From: VFZP01 sp043755595
GTDB taxonomy: Bacteria; Acidobacteriota; Terriglobia; Bryobacterales; Bryobacteraceae
Length of the DNA: 64,000 nt
Direction of reading: 5' to 3'
Assembly: GCA_043755595.1 (NCBI GenBank)
Contig: JAYUSQ010000272.1
Span: 13,610-77,609, forward strand
A program made the position numbers and the translations under genes. Positions 53,672-62,079 of this stretch are shown in pieces; position 1 is the first letter of the stretch; every line of letters begins with the position of its first letter. The notes beneath the pieces were generated by a model. The model saw only the letters and a list, made by a program, of their open reading frames with translations. It was not told the origin of the DNA and did no database searches.

Positions 53672-55162
53672 TCAGGCCGCCCGTTGGTTCAGCCGCCGCA
53701 GACTCTCGCCGACACGGTTACGCCAGAAGTGCGCGCTAATCAGGCCGCAGATCAAAATGTTTACGGCTGCCGTACGTTCCCATTCGTTTAACAACATCCG
53801 GTGCGCAGCCTGTGGCGCGAGGCTGGCGAGGGTCACAACGAGAAGGCCCGCTCCCAGTTCTCTCAGTCTCCACACTGGGCGGCACGCTGGCCCTTTGCCT
53901 CCACCCTTCCAGCGCGCGGCAACTAAGCCGAGGAAGTGGCCGGCCAACATCGCTAAAGGAATACTGTGGACACCCAGCCACCGGGAAGTAAGCGGGCCGG
54001 CCACGAGGTTCGCCGACGCAGTTGCCGCCGCCATCCATAGAATTTTTTCGGGCGCCTGAAATAGCAATAGATCGACTTGCACGAAGCAGTACAGGAAGTA
54101 GAGTGACGTTGTGCCTGCAAACAGCCCAATCAAAAGCGCGTCATCGCCATAGCCGGGACCGAGTAACATTTCAATGACGGCCGAACCGTTGCCAGCCATA
54201 ACCGCCGCCCCAGCCGATCCGGCAAATAGCGATAGCCTTGACCATTCGGTCAACCGGCCACGCGCGCCTAGAGCATCGGTTCCCGCTTGTTGAGCGAGTT
54301 CAGGCACGAGCGCATCGATCATCGAGCCAATCAGGACCACACCCAGCGAATAGAGCCGTCGCAGCATGTAGTACACCGCCAGAGTGGCCGGTGGAAACAG
54401 AATCGCCACGACTAACTGATCAACTTGGGTCGCGCCGTAGCGCAACAACGATGTGCAGAAGAAGTGACGCGAGTCCGGCCAGAAGGCGCGCCATGGCAGG
54501 AGCCGGAAGCGCCACGGGTGCATGATGGACGCCACCGGCACGCAAGTCGCCAGAAAACCCAAGGCAGACGCCAGGGCGGACCACGACAGGAACTCCCCGA
54601 GCTGTGCTCCAAACCAAACTGCCGCCAGACACGGTATCAATCGCTGAAGCGCAGCGGTGATCAACGTGAGAGCCGCGAGGTGGCCAAATTTTTGCGAAGC
54701 CTGCAGCAGGAGAGTATTGGTATTGGACAGCACCGTAAACAGGCTGGTCAACAAAGCCATGTGGAAGACCGCGGCCGAATCTGTCACCCCAAAGGCGGAA
54801 CCGACGAGGCGGCTGGGCAATACCAAGCCGAACAGCGTTAACGCGACCGGAGCGAGGAGCGAGTAAACGAGATAGGTCGAAAGCAGTGTCCGTGATTCCT
54901 CCGATTTCGCGTCGCTCATTTGGGGCAGGCGCTTCAGCAGCAGAGTCCCAAGGCCAAGTCCCTTACAGACATCCATCAGGATCGTGATAATGCCTGTAAC
55001 AGCGATCGCGGCCACGTCTTCTTTGCGGAAGAGGCGCGCGGTCACCACTACAAAAACGATGTGTGCGGCAAGCGATACCAGCTTGCTGAACAAAGAGAGA
55101 CTAAAATTCCGGATCGGGAGCCCGCGAATGGGCTGCCGTTTATCGGCAACCGAGGCGTCCAT
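53672..55162 (-). CDS. Wzx-type polysaccharide flippase (MOP superfamily)
   Basis: 496 residues from ATG 55162 (MDASVADKRQPIRGLPIRNF), 12-14 membrane helices. The opening SLSLFSKLVSLAAHIVFVVV then TARLFRKEDVAAIAVTGIIT is characteristic of Wzx/RfbX-type flippases. Later TLAVYYMLRRLYSLGVVLIG and a helix-rich C-terminus follow. It turns lipid-linked units to the periplasm for the polymerase. The longer frame to 55285 is not used because it would overlap the previous gene by 146 bases; the chosen start overlaps it by 23. Confidence 0.87.
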   Translation of the reverse strand: MDASVADKRQPIRGLPIRNFSLSLFSKLVSLAAHIVFVVVTARLFRKEDVAAIAVTGIITILMDVCKGLGLGTLLLKRLPQMSDAKSEESRTLLSTYLVYSLLAPVALTLFGLVLPSRLVGSAFGVTDSAAVFHMALLTSLFTVLSNTNTLLLQASQKFGHLAALTLITAALQRLIPCLAAVWFGAQLGEFLSWSALASALGFLATCVPVASIMHPWRFRLLPWRAFWPDSRHFFCTSLLRYGATQVDQLVVAILFPPATLAVYYMLRRLYSLGVVLIGSMIDALVPELAQQAGTDALGARGRLTEWSRLSLFAGSAGAAVMAGNGSAVIEMLLGPGYGDDALLIGLFAGTTSLYFLYCFVQVDLLLFQAPEKILWMAAATASANLVAGPLTSRWLGVHSIPLAMLAGHFLGLVAARWKGGGKGPACRPVWRLRELGAGLLVVTLASLAPQAAHRMLLNEWERTAAVNILICGLISAHFWRNRVGESLRRLNQRAA

Positions 55163-56282
55163 ACAGTGCAGCCGCTTGAGCGGCCGATGACCTCCATGAG
55201 AAGTTTTCCGAGAATCGGCGGGCGCCACGGCCGAGCGCCAAACGTAACACTGGATCATGAGCCAGTTGGTTGACTCGCTCAACAAATTGCCGTTCAGATC
55301 CAGGCTCGATTAGATAGCCGTTGTCCCCGTCGCGGATTTGCAGCGGAAAGCCGCCGACGCGTGGGGCAAGTACGGGCAGGCCGGATGCCATAGCCTCCAA
55401 GGCGGCATTAGAGTAGTTCTCGTAGTCTGAGCACAGGCAGAAAATGTCTGCCGCAGCCAACCATTCCGCCACCGCAGGCGCGGCCAGCTGACCGGCAAAT
55501 GTTACGCAATCGCCGAGACCCGATTCGGCGCACTGACGTTCGAATTGAGGACGTAAAGGTCCGTCACCGGCCAACACCAGATGGGCGTCCACCTTCCCTT
55601 TCTGGCGCAAAATCTTCATGGCGCGCAGCAGAAAGGGATGGCCTTTGCCCGGCACCATTCGCCCCACAGAGACCAGCACGGTGATGCCCGGCCCCGCGCC
55701 GATTTTCGTTCGAAGGCGGCCGCGATCGATTGCGGCCGGCCGGCCGTAGAGAGCGAAATCAATGCCCGGCGGTACTTCGACGGCGGGAATCCCCAGCGCC
55801 CCAAGCCGGCCAACCGTGTCTCCGTGGGCAAACAGCCCCACTCCGCGCTTGGCTAGCGAACGTAAGAGCCTGGAATGGAACCAGGCAGGCGGGCCTGGAA
55901 AGCGCATGGCGACGGGAACGTTCGCGGGTCCCAGCCGAGCCGCTAGTCGGGGGAGGGCGAGGATTTGCACGACGTCGATGGCGCGCCGTTTAATGATACG
56001 CGGCAACACGGCCATGGCCGCCCTTTCGAATAGTTGCAGGTCGAACTCGGCAATCAGGCCGGGGATCAAGCGGACACGCCCGGCCAATTCATACATGTAG
56101 CGGCGCAGGTACGGGGTGCGAACCGTCTCGGTCTCTGTGCCCGAACGGACGGCCTCACCCTCGGCGGTAAGGAACGTAACCCGGTGTCCTTGAGCCTCTA
56201 ACCCGCGCGCGAGTTGAAAGTCAAAGTTTTCGCCCCCGCCCCAGGCAACGCCCATCATTCTATTAACGAAGAGGATGTTCAT
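55140..56282 (-). CDS. Glycosyltransferase family 4
   Basis: 380 residues from ATG 56282 (MNILFVNRMMGVAWGGGENF), GT-B fold. Markers: LVSVGRMVPGKGHPFLLRAM, AHLVLAGDGPLRPQFERQ, and CSDYENYSNAALEAMASGLP with the catalytic Glu motif. It probably adds one sugar of the repeat unit. The start overlaps the DUF362 stop by 4 bases (56279-56282), and the end overlaps the flippase by 23. Confidence 0.92.
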   Translation of the reverse strand: MNILFVNRMMGVAWGGGENFDFQLARGLEAQGHRVTFLTAEGEAVRSGTETETVRTPYLRRYMYELAGRVRLIPGLIAEFDLQLFERAAMAVLPRIIKRRAIDVVQILALPRLAARLGPANVPVAMRFPGPPAWFHSRLLRSLAKRGVGLFAHGDTVGRLGALGIPAVEVPPGIDFALYGRPAAIDRGRLRTKIGAGPGITVLVSVGRMVPGKGHPFLLRAMKILRQKGKVDAHLVLAGDGPLRPQFERQCAESGLGDCVTFAGQLAAPAVAEWLAAADIFCLCSDYENYSNAALEAMASGLPVLAPRVGGFPLQIRDGDNGYLIEPGSERQFVERVNQLAHDPVLRLALGRGARRFSENFSWRSSAAQAAALYGRLGCR

Positions 56283-57736
56283 AGCTCGATATGTCCTCTC
56301 CACCCTTGGTGCGGGCTGAATCGGAGCGAATCGCCGCCGGCGGCAGGCTTCAGTCCGTGCCAACGCATTGACTGAGAAACGATCGCGAGCGCTTCTTCAT
56401 CAAAGGCTGCCAGTCGACGCCCCCGTAAGCCATCAAGCGCCAAGCGGATTGTCGGAATCGAGCGGTATCTGAAACCCATGAGGCGGGCTGCGGCCATGTC
56501 GACCGCCACCGGATCAATTCCGGCCATTAGCACGCCAACGTGGCGCGGAGCCGGAGCGAGCGGCCCATCCTGATCGCCGGCGACGATTCCATCGACCACA
56601 TTGAAAATGGTGCGCTGCGGACGGTCGGCGATCTCCCCATCGCGTCCGGCATAACGAGCGATCCAGTTGAGGTCAACAGTGGTCCGCGCGATTGTCTCAT
56701 TTCCGAACCAGCTGCCAGCCCAGAAGCCCTCGCATTGATGGATCGACTCAAGAACACGATGCGCCACGGCGGCGGCTTTGCGGGCTCCCAATGAGCTGGT
56801 TTGCTCCTTTGCGTCGAGCAACCAACTATCGGTCCGCTTGGCCCAGGAGTCGCGCTGATATTCGTCGCCACCGGATGCCGGCGTACCTTTGGTGTGGTGT
56901 GGAAGGCAGTCTTTGTGTCCGTTAATGCCGATGAAATTTTTTAGGGCGGCCGTGATGCCAGCCTTTTGATGAGTCTTCAACTTTGGAACGTTAATTACGA
57001 CGTCGGCCTCCAACAAGGTGTTGGCAATGACGTACTCGTGCTTGCCGAGTCCATGATGGCGAGCCATCCGCGAAGGATCGTAGCAGGTTACACGGAAGCG
57101 GCTGGTGTCGCTTCCAGTCTCGGCATGAGCGCTCAATCCGGCCAAATCGATGTTCGTGTAGCCAAGAGGGTCGCCGCCATTCTCGGCCTGCACTAAAACC
57201 TTGCCGTATAGGGAAGTTCGTTCGACCATCGATCGGACGAGCCGGAGATCGCGCAGGCTGATTTTCACACCGCGCCCGGCGTAGTAGTCGATTAGCCGGT
57301 CGATTCCTGCCAACTGGACCACCTCATTGAAGTCGCAGGATTGGAGCGGTGCGTCAGCGATGACTAAATTAGCCTGCGGACCGCTGGCCAAAATTACGTA
57401 GTCGCATAGCGCGCGCAGTACCGACGCATGCGTGACTATAGACAGTTTGTCGAGCCCCTGCGGGTGATAATGACGAACCAGATTGGGCTTGATGAGCACC
57501 CTGTCACCGGGCCGGATCAATGCGCCGAACGGGTTCCATCGAGTTGTGCCTTGATTCTGCCGGTCGAGCCCCAGCGAGATCAAAAGGTCCCGGACGCCTT
57601 GATACACCGGATTCGGAGACGTGGATAAATCAGTGGCGGAGTATTCAGGATAAATTTCCGATGGTGAAAACGGAGCGGGCGGATAGCTGCGCGCTCCGGT
57701 GTCGGCGACCGCCACGATATTCGTAGGCAAGGTCAC
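56279..57736 (-). CDS. DUF362 protein, copy 1 of the polysaccharide operon
   Basis: 485 residues from GTG 57736 (GTGA overlap with the ligase gene). DUF362 domain: IRPGDRVLIKPNLVRHYHPQ, NLVIADAPLQSCDFNEVVQL, INVPKLKTHQKAGITAALKN then FIGINGHKDCLPHHTKG. No four-cysteine ferredoxin motif is seen, unlike many DUF362 proteins, so an iron-sulfur role is unlikely. The conserved Asp, Lys-Pro-Asn and Lys-Thr-His patterns suggest a metal or phosphate active site. A paralogue lies at 62079-63437. Position among glycosyltransferases suggests glycan or lipid-carrier chemistry; the true function is unknown. Confidence 0.85.
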   Translation of the reverse strand: MTLPTNIVAVADTGARSYPPAPFSPSEIYPEYSATDLSTSPNPVYQGVRDLLISLGLDRQNQGTTRWNPFGALIRPGDRVLIKPNLVRHYHPQGLDKLSIVTHASVLRALCDYVILASGPQANLVIADAPLQSCDFNEVVQLAGIDRLIDYYAGRGVKISLRDLRLVRSMVERTSLYGKVLVQAENGGDPLGYTNIDLAGLSAHAETGSDTSRFRVTCYDPSRMARHHGLGKHEYVIANTLLEADVVINVPKLKTHQKAGITAALKNFIGINGHKDCLPHHTKGTPASGGDEYQRDSWAKRTDSWLLDAKEQTSSLGARKAAAVAHRVLESIHQCEGFWAGSWFGNETIARTTVDLNWIARYAGRDGEIADRPQRTIFNVVDGIVAGDQDGPLAPAPRHVGVLMAGIDPVAVDMAAARLMGFRYRSIPTIRLALDGLRGRRLAAFDEEALAIVSQSMRWHGLKPAAGGDSLRFSPHQGWRGHIEL

Positions 57737-59115
57737 CGGCGATCACCTACCAGCCCGCCAACGTCAACGTGCGAAATAGTAAAGCGGTACTTGCCCGAAG
57801 GAGTTTTTGGAATCTGTTCGCGCACCTCTAGCCTGAGCTTGGCCACCGGCCCGATCATCTCCCGGACCTCACTCTCAATTGCCTTGGCTGTGGAAGGACG
57901 ATACCGGAGCGTAGGAACGATTTGGAGCGAGAACTCCTCAGGCGCGTGCTGGATAAACTGAAACTGCTCAACCCCTTCGCGTCCATAGAAAATGTGAGTG
58001 AAATACTCGCCATGCACGATGCGTCCGTCGGGCATCAGGAAGTTGTCTGAAGTTCTGCCTACTACCTCGCGCAACCGGTAAAAGGTCCGGCCGCAGGCAC
58101 AAGGGGCCGTGTCAAGAACTCCCATGTCGCCGATGCGATATCGCAAAAAGGGCGTCGCATGGTTGTGGAGCACGGTAACGACTATTTCTCCAGGTTGGCC
58201 GACCACGGTTTTCAAAGTCACGGGGTCAACCGTTTCGAGAATATATCCGGGCATTTGAATGTGAAGTCCCTCGTGCTGGTCGCATTCGGCTGCCATAGCC
58301 GAGACCTCACGGCTACCGTAACGGTCAAAAACACGAGTGGGAAAGACCTCTTCGATCTCGGCTCGCATATGGGGGAACAGCTTCTCGGCTGAACTGATGA
58401 TGGAAACTCGCGGGTAGGTGGGGCGAATTCCGCTGGCTTTCAAGAACTTGGCGAACAGGTATACCGACGAGGCGTATGCCTGAATGATGTCGGGCTGAAA
58501 CCGTTCGAGATCGGCATGGTAGGCCGCCATCCGGTCCGGCGCCATGTCGAAAGTGTCGTAGTAGTGTTGGTTGAGTAGCCACAACTTCGCGCGGCCCCGC
58601 CAGCCTTCGATCTGGCGCTTGTCCTGCGGAGCGCCCCAGAGCTTGCCGAAACGAGCCCCTGGAAACGCACCGGCCAACTCATTGGATCGCTTGGTGGCCA
58701 CGCTCATCTGAACTTTGTAGTTCTCGTCCTGCCAGAATTGTGTGGGAACGCCGGTCGAGCCGCCACTGTAGTTTTCGTAAACGCCGACCGCCCCAGGGAT
58801 CAGGAGCCGCTCGCCTTGTTCCTGCATCACCGCTTTGGTCAAGAACGGGATCGCTGGTAGATCGGCGAGGGTCGCTTCGCTCACCGGTTTGCCAAGCCGC
58901 TCGGGGAGATCCCGATAATACGGCGTTTGTTGAGCTTTGACCAGCAGCGCGCGCAGGGCATTCTCCTGATACCGAAAGACCTCGTCGATTCCTCCTGAAT
59001 CGAGTTGTGACGCCACGCGGTCGGCCTCGCAGATCGCTCTCCGCGACTTGGTAGCCCAGTCAACAAGCAGGCATTTGGCTTGATTTTGTGCAATGAAATC
59101 CTGGAGTCTCGACAT
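57733..59115 (-). CDS. CapK/PaaK-like AMP-forming ligase
   Basis: 460 residues from ATG 59115, fixed by AGGAG 6 bases upstream. Adenylate-forming fold: YSGGSTGVPTQFW (phosphate loop), IISSAEKLFPHMRAEIEEVF, DRYGSREVSAMAAECDQHEG, FLRYRIGDMGVLD, CACGRTF (zinc-like Cys pair) and a C-terminal KTPSGKYRF Lys. Homologues next to capsule genes (CapK) are thought to activate an acid for attachment to sugar or lipid; the phenylacetate role of PaaK does not fit here. Ends overlapping DUF362 copy 1. The longer frame to 59214 would overlap the deacetylase by 86 bases and is rejected. Confidence 0.85.
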   Translation of the reverse strand: MSRLQDFIAQNQAKCLLVDWATKSRRAICEADRVASQLDSGGIDEVFRYQENALRALLVKAQQTPYYRDLPERLGKPVSEATLADLPAIPFLTKAVMQEQGERLLIPGAVGVYENYSGGSTGVPTQFWQDENYKVQMSVATKRSNELAGAFPGARFGKLWGAPQDKRQIEGWRGRAKLWLLNQHYYDTFDMAPDRMAAYHADLERFQPDIIQAYASSVYLFAKFLKASGIRPTYPRVSIISSAEKLFPHMRAEIEEVFPTRVFDRYGSREVSAMAAECDQHEGLHIQMPGYILETVDPVTLKTVVGQPGEIVVTVLHNHATPFLRYRIGDMGVLDTAPCACGRTFYRLREVVGRTSDNFLMPDGRIVHGEYFTHIFYGREGVEQFQFIQHAPEEFSLQIVPTLRYRPSTAKAIESEVREMIGPVAKLRLEVREQIPKTPSGKYRFTISHVDVGGLVGDRR

Positions 59116-59121
59116 ATTGCT

Positions 59122-59126
59122 CTCCT
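59122..59126 (-). promoter_or_regulatory. Ribosome-binding site of the CapK/PaaK-like gene
   Basis: AGGAG on the minus strand, 6 bases before ATG 59115, in the short gap after the deacetylase stop at 59129. It decides between 59115 and the longer frame. Confidence 0.7.
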
Positions 59127-59128
59127 TG

Positions 59129-59992
59129 CTAAGCCGTCTGATGTCCCGCAGATTCGAGGGGGATTGGGTGAGCGTTCGCAGGTTCGAACATCTCTGGACA
59201 GGTCCGGAACTCACACTTCAACTTCTGTGCCAAATCGATCAACCGCCAAATCAAATCCTTCAGCCGCTGATCGACTTCCCAGTAGTGCACCGCCGCGATG
59301 AAGTCGGCGTTCAGGCGATGACACAGCAGGAGCTTGTCGCGAATCTCCTCCCAACTGGCTTGATCGGTAACGCTTACGGAAGGAATCAATCTCATGCCCC
59401 GCAATTCCTCACCGAAAGGATTGGCCATACCATGGCGGAGTTGATAGTAAAGCCGCCGCCCGTAGGCAGCCAAATGCGGCCAGTCCAGTTTCAGATCGTG
59501 CGGCCTGCGCAGGGGGAAGGTGGTCAGCAGGTTGGCATAGCTCGATCGCACTGCATCGAGGCCGGCGCTTGAGATACCGTTCCCTGGCGGTACAAATGTA
59601 TTGATGGGCGTTCCGAGTGTCGCTTCCAACTGGAGTTTGCCTTCCGCCGTTTCACGGCTCAAGCGCTCGAACGGTTTCCAGATGTATTCCTGTTCGAGCA
59701 GACGTGGGCCTCGGCGCTTGTACTCATGGGAGTAGCCGTGGCACATCACCGCAATCGACTTCTTGCGCAAGTGCTCACGAAGCCAGGCAACCAGATCGGG
59801 ATTGGCGCCGAGAGCGTGTTGATCGGCGCCTTGGTAGAACCGCTCCGGGTCGCCGAGATGAAAGGGTTCAAGCGAGACCGGAACCACAGCGAGCGAGACG
59901 GGGACTTCGGGCAGGAACTCACCCCAAAGCCGGTCCAGTTCATCCGGCTGCGTAAAGTAGCTCGTGTCGTCATCACGAATGGCAAAGCGCAT
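59129..59992 (-). CDS. NodB-like polysaccharide deacetylase (DUF2334-like)
   Basis: 287 residues, cytoplasmic by absence of a signal peptide. The start MRFAIRDDDTSYFTQPDELD has the metal-binding Asp pair, and IAVMCHGYSHEYKRRGPRLL provides the H-x3-H. INTFVPPGNGISSAGLDAVR is the Pro-Gly loop of the family. It would remove acetyl groups from an N-acetyl sugar in the building unit or nucleotide-sugar stage. Start overlaps the glycosyltransferase end by 20 bases; followed by the CapK/PaaK-like gene after 13 bases. Confidence 0.85.
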   Translation of the reverse strand: MRFAIRDDDTSYFTQPDELDRLWGEFLPEVPVSLAVVPVSLEPFHLGDPERFYQGADQHALGANPDLVAWLREHLRKKSIAVMCHGYSHEYKRRGPRLLEQEYIWKPFERLSRETAEGKLQLEATLGTPINTFVPPGNGISSAGLDAVRSSYANLLTTFPLRRPHDLKLDWPHLAAYGRRLYYQLRHGMANPFGEELRGMRLIPSVSVTDQASWEEIRDKLLLCHRLNADFIAAVHYWEVDQRLKDLIWRLIDLAQKLKCEFRTCPEMFEPANAHPIPLESAGHQTA

Positions 59993-61076
59993 AAGAATCT
60001 TCGTAAATCCTAGTTAGTTGCTCGATTTGGGCCGGAACGGAGAAAAGGCTTTCGCAACGGCTGCGGCCAGCCTCCCCCATGGCGCGAGCGCGGCCCGGAT
60101 CTTGGAGAAGCAGTTCGAGCCGGTCGCCAAGGCTGCTCGCATCACCAGGCGCAAACAACAATCCCGTCAAACCGTCGGCGATCGCTTCGGGAATTCCTCC
60201 GGTTGCCGCCCCCACGACAGGCTTTCCCCAAGACATCGCTTCGATGACCGCCCTCGGAAAAGGATCCGGTTGAGTAGAGGGTTGGACACAGATATCCATC
60301 CGCCCCCAAGCGGGTGCGAGATCCGATTGAAATCCCACAACCTCTATCGCTGGATGGGCAGGAATCGAACTGAGTTCGGGTCCTTCGCCGGCGATCAACA
60401 GTCGAGCTTGTGGGTGCCGCCCGACGAGCCCGAGAAAGGCGCTCACCAAAGTATCGAGTCCCTTCCAGCCATCGAGGCGCCCGACGTAGCCAATCACCGG
60501 AGGGCCCGCCGGGTCGCGCCGCTCCAATTTGGGAGGCAGTTCTACCGCGTTGTAGAGCACCGAAACCTTTTCGCTGGCGCGAAACTGCGCTGCCACCGCT
60601 CGCGAAACGGTGAGGACGCGGTCGGCCGCAGCTCCTGCGAATTGCATGATCGTGGCATTCCGTTCGGGGTATATATCTCGGACATGCCAGAAGACCGGTA
60701 TCTTGAGACCTGCCGAAGCCAATGTCGCCAGGACATGCATCTTGAAGTTGTTGGCATGAATGATGTCAATTCGATGGGCGACAATCAGCCGCCGTAGCGC
60801 CCCCACTGTCGACGCCGCCGCCGTCAGACCTCGCACGTAGGCCAGGCTGCCTCCGGTGAACCGATTGACGCCGGCAAACGCAGGTGGAAGCGGCAGATCG
60901 AGAAGTTGGGCCGACGAAGGCATCAGTTGGCGAAGCCGTTCGCCCGGAGGACAGGCAACCAGCGGCTGGTACCGGTCGTGCGGCAAGTGGCGCACCAGCA
61001 GTGACAAACTTCGCTGTCCGCCGCCGAGCCCGATGCCGTTAGTGTAGTCGAGGAAGAGGATTCGCAACTGTGGCAA
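59973..61076 (-). CDS. Glycosyltransferase family 4
   Basis: 367 residues, GT-B fold: ILFLDYTNGIGLGGGQRSLS at the start (acceptor domain glycine loop), VIGYVGRLDGWKGLDTLVSA (donor domain), QARLLIAGEGPELSSI, and QPDPFPRAVIEAMSWGKPVV with the E-x7-E pair. Overlaps the neighbouring glycosyltransferase by 38 bases and the deacetylase by 20. Confidence 0.92.
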   Translation of the reverse strand: MPQLRILFLDYTNGIGLGGGQRSLSLLVRHLPHDRYQPLVACPPGERLRQLMPSSAQLLDLPLPPAFAGVNRFTGGSLAYVRGLTAAASTVGALRRLIVAHRIDIIHANNFKMHVLATLASAGLKIPVFWHVRDIYPERNATIMQFAGAAADRVLTVSRAVAAQFRASEKVSVLYNAVELPPKLERRDPAGPPVIGYVGRLDGWKGLDTLVSAFLGLVGRHPQARLLIAGEGPELSSIPAHPAIEVVGFQSDLAPAWGRMDICVQPSTQPDPFPRAVIEAMSWGKPVVGAATGGIPEAIADGLTGLLFAPGDASSLGDRLELLLQDPGRARAMGEAGRSRCESLFSVPAQIEQLTRIYEDSYALCHS

Positions 61077-62079
61077 GGGTCAAACTCCTGTAAACACCTA
61101 GCGTTTGCTTGGCCATGACAGGCACCGTGTAGCGGGCCGCGCTCGCCCGCGCAGCTTCACTCATCCGGTCCCAATTCGCAAGGCAGTCGCCGATGGCCGA
61201 GACCAGTTCCGCTCCAGCGGCGGCGACTCTTCCACTGGCGCCGTTTTCGACGATCCGTGGGTTGTCGCCAACCGCAGTCACCACTGGCACGCAACCGGCC
61301 TGCATTGCTTCAAGCAATGCGTTGGAAGTTCCTTCGCGATCGGAAGCGAGCATGAAAAGGCCCGCCGCATCATACTCGTTACCCAGGTCCGCGACCTCGC
61401 CCAGAAATTCAACGTTCGACGGAGCGCCAGTCTCCAGTGCCCGCCGTTCGGGCCCGTCGCCGGCGATCCGGAAGTCGAGTACAGGCAACTCACGGGCCAC
61501 CGCAAGAATTCGATCGACTCGCTTGTGCGCGACCAACCGGCACGCCGTTAACACGACGCGCTTGGCAGCAGGGGGCTTTAGCCGCGCCGGCCGTGGTGCG
61601 ATCCCGTTGACGATCACTTGGATCGAGTCCAACGCGATGCCGCTGGTCCGAGCAATCTCGGCGGCTCCAGCGTGCGAGTTAGCAATGATCTGCGACCAGA
61701 AGAGCGACAGTACGCGGTCTGCCAAGCGGTAATACCAGGGTTTCCAATCGTCAACGTTCCTGACCGAAGCAATCAGAGGGGTCGATCCAGCCGCCAACGC
61801 CCCAGCGATATTCATCGATGGCAACCAGCAATGGATCAAGTCGGGCTCGATCCGGATCACCTCGGATCTCAACCGGAGTATCATGCGCGGGTCCCGAAGC
61901 CGCGAACCCAGGCAGTTTACGGGCACGCCGAGTTCGCGCAGAGGCCGAGCCCATCGGCCTTCGCCCGATACCGTCGTCACCAGGTGCTCGACATCGGCGT
62001 TGGTTTCCCGGCACAGGAGATAAAGTTGACGCTCGGCCCCGCCCGCGCCCAAGGCCGGGATGAAGTGTAAGATCTTCAT
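61039..62079 (-). CDS. Glycosyltransferase family 4
   Basis: 346 residues, GT-B fold: MKILHFIPALGAGGAERQLY (donor/acceptor glycine loop), VVLTACRLVAHKRVDRILAV, DFRIAGDGPERRALETG and DREGTSNALLEAMQAGCVPV. Start ATG 62079 shares one base with the stop of DUF362 copy 2. It is likely one of three family-4 transferases building the same repeat unit in this half of the operon. Confidence 0.92.
   Translation of the reverse strand: MKILHFIPALGAGGAERQLYLLCRETNADVEHLVTTVSGEGRWARPLRELGVPVNCLGSRLRDPRMILRLRSEVIRIEPDLIHCWLPSMNIAGALAAGSTPLIASVRNVDDWKPWYYRLADRVLSLFWSQIIANSHAGAAEIARTSGIALDSIQVIVNGIAPRPARLKPPAAKRVVLTACRLVAHKRVDRILAVARELPVLDFRIAGDGPERRALETGAPSNVEFLGEVADLGNEYDAAGLFMLASDREGTSNALLEAMQAGCVPVVTAVGDNPRIVENGASGRVAAAGAELVSAIGDCLANWDRMSEAARASAARYTVPVMAKQTLGVYRSLTLATVANPLPRLH

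Noticed and set aside
57733..59115. Phenylacetate-CoA ligase (paaK) of aromatic degradation
   Set aside because: Fold fits, but neighbours are polysaccharide genes and no other paa gene is present; a CapK-like role is preferred.
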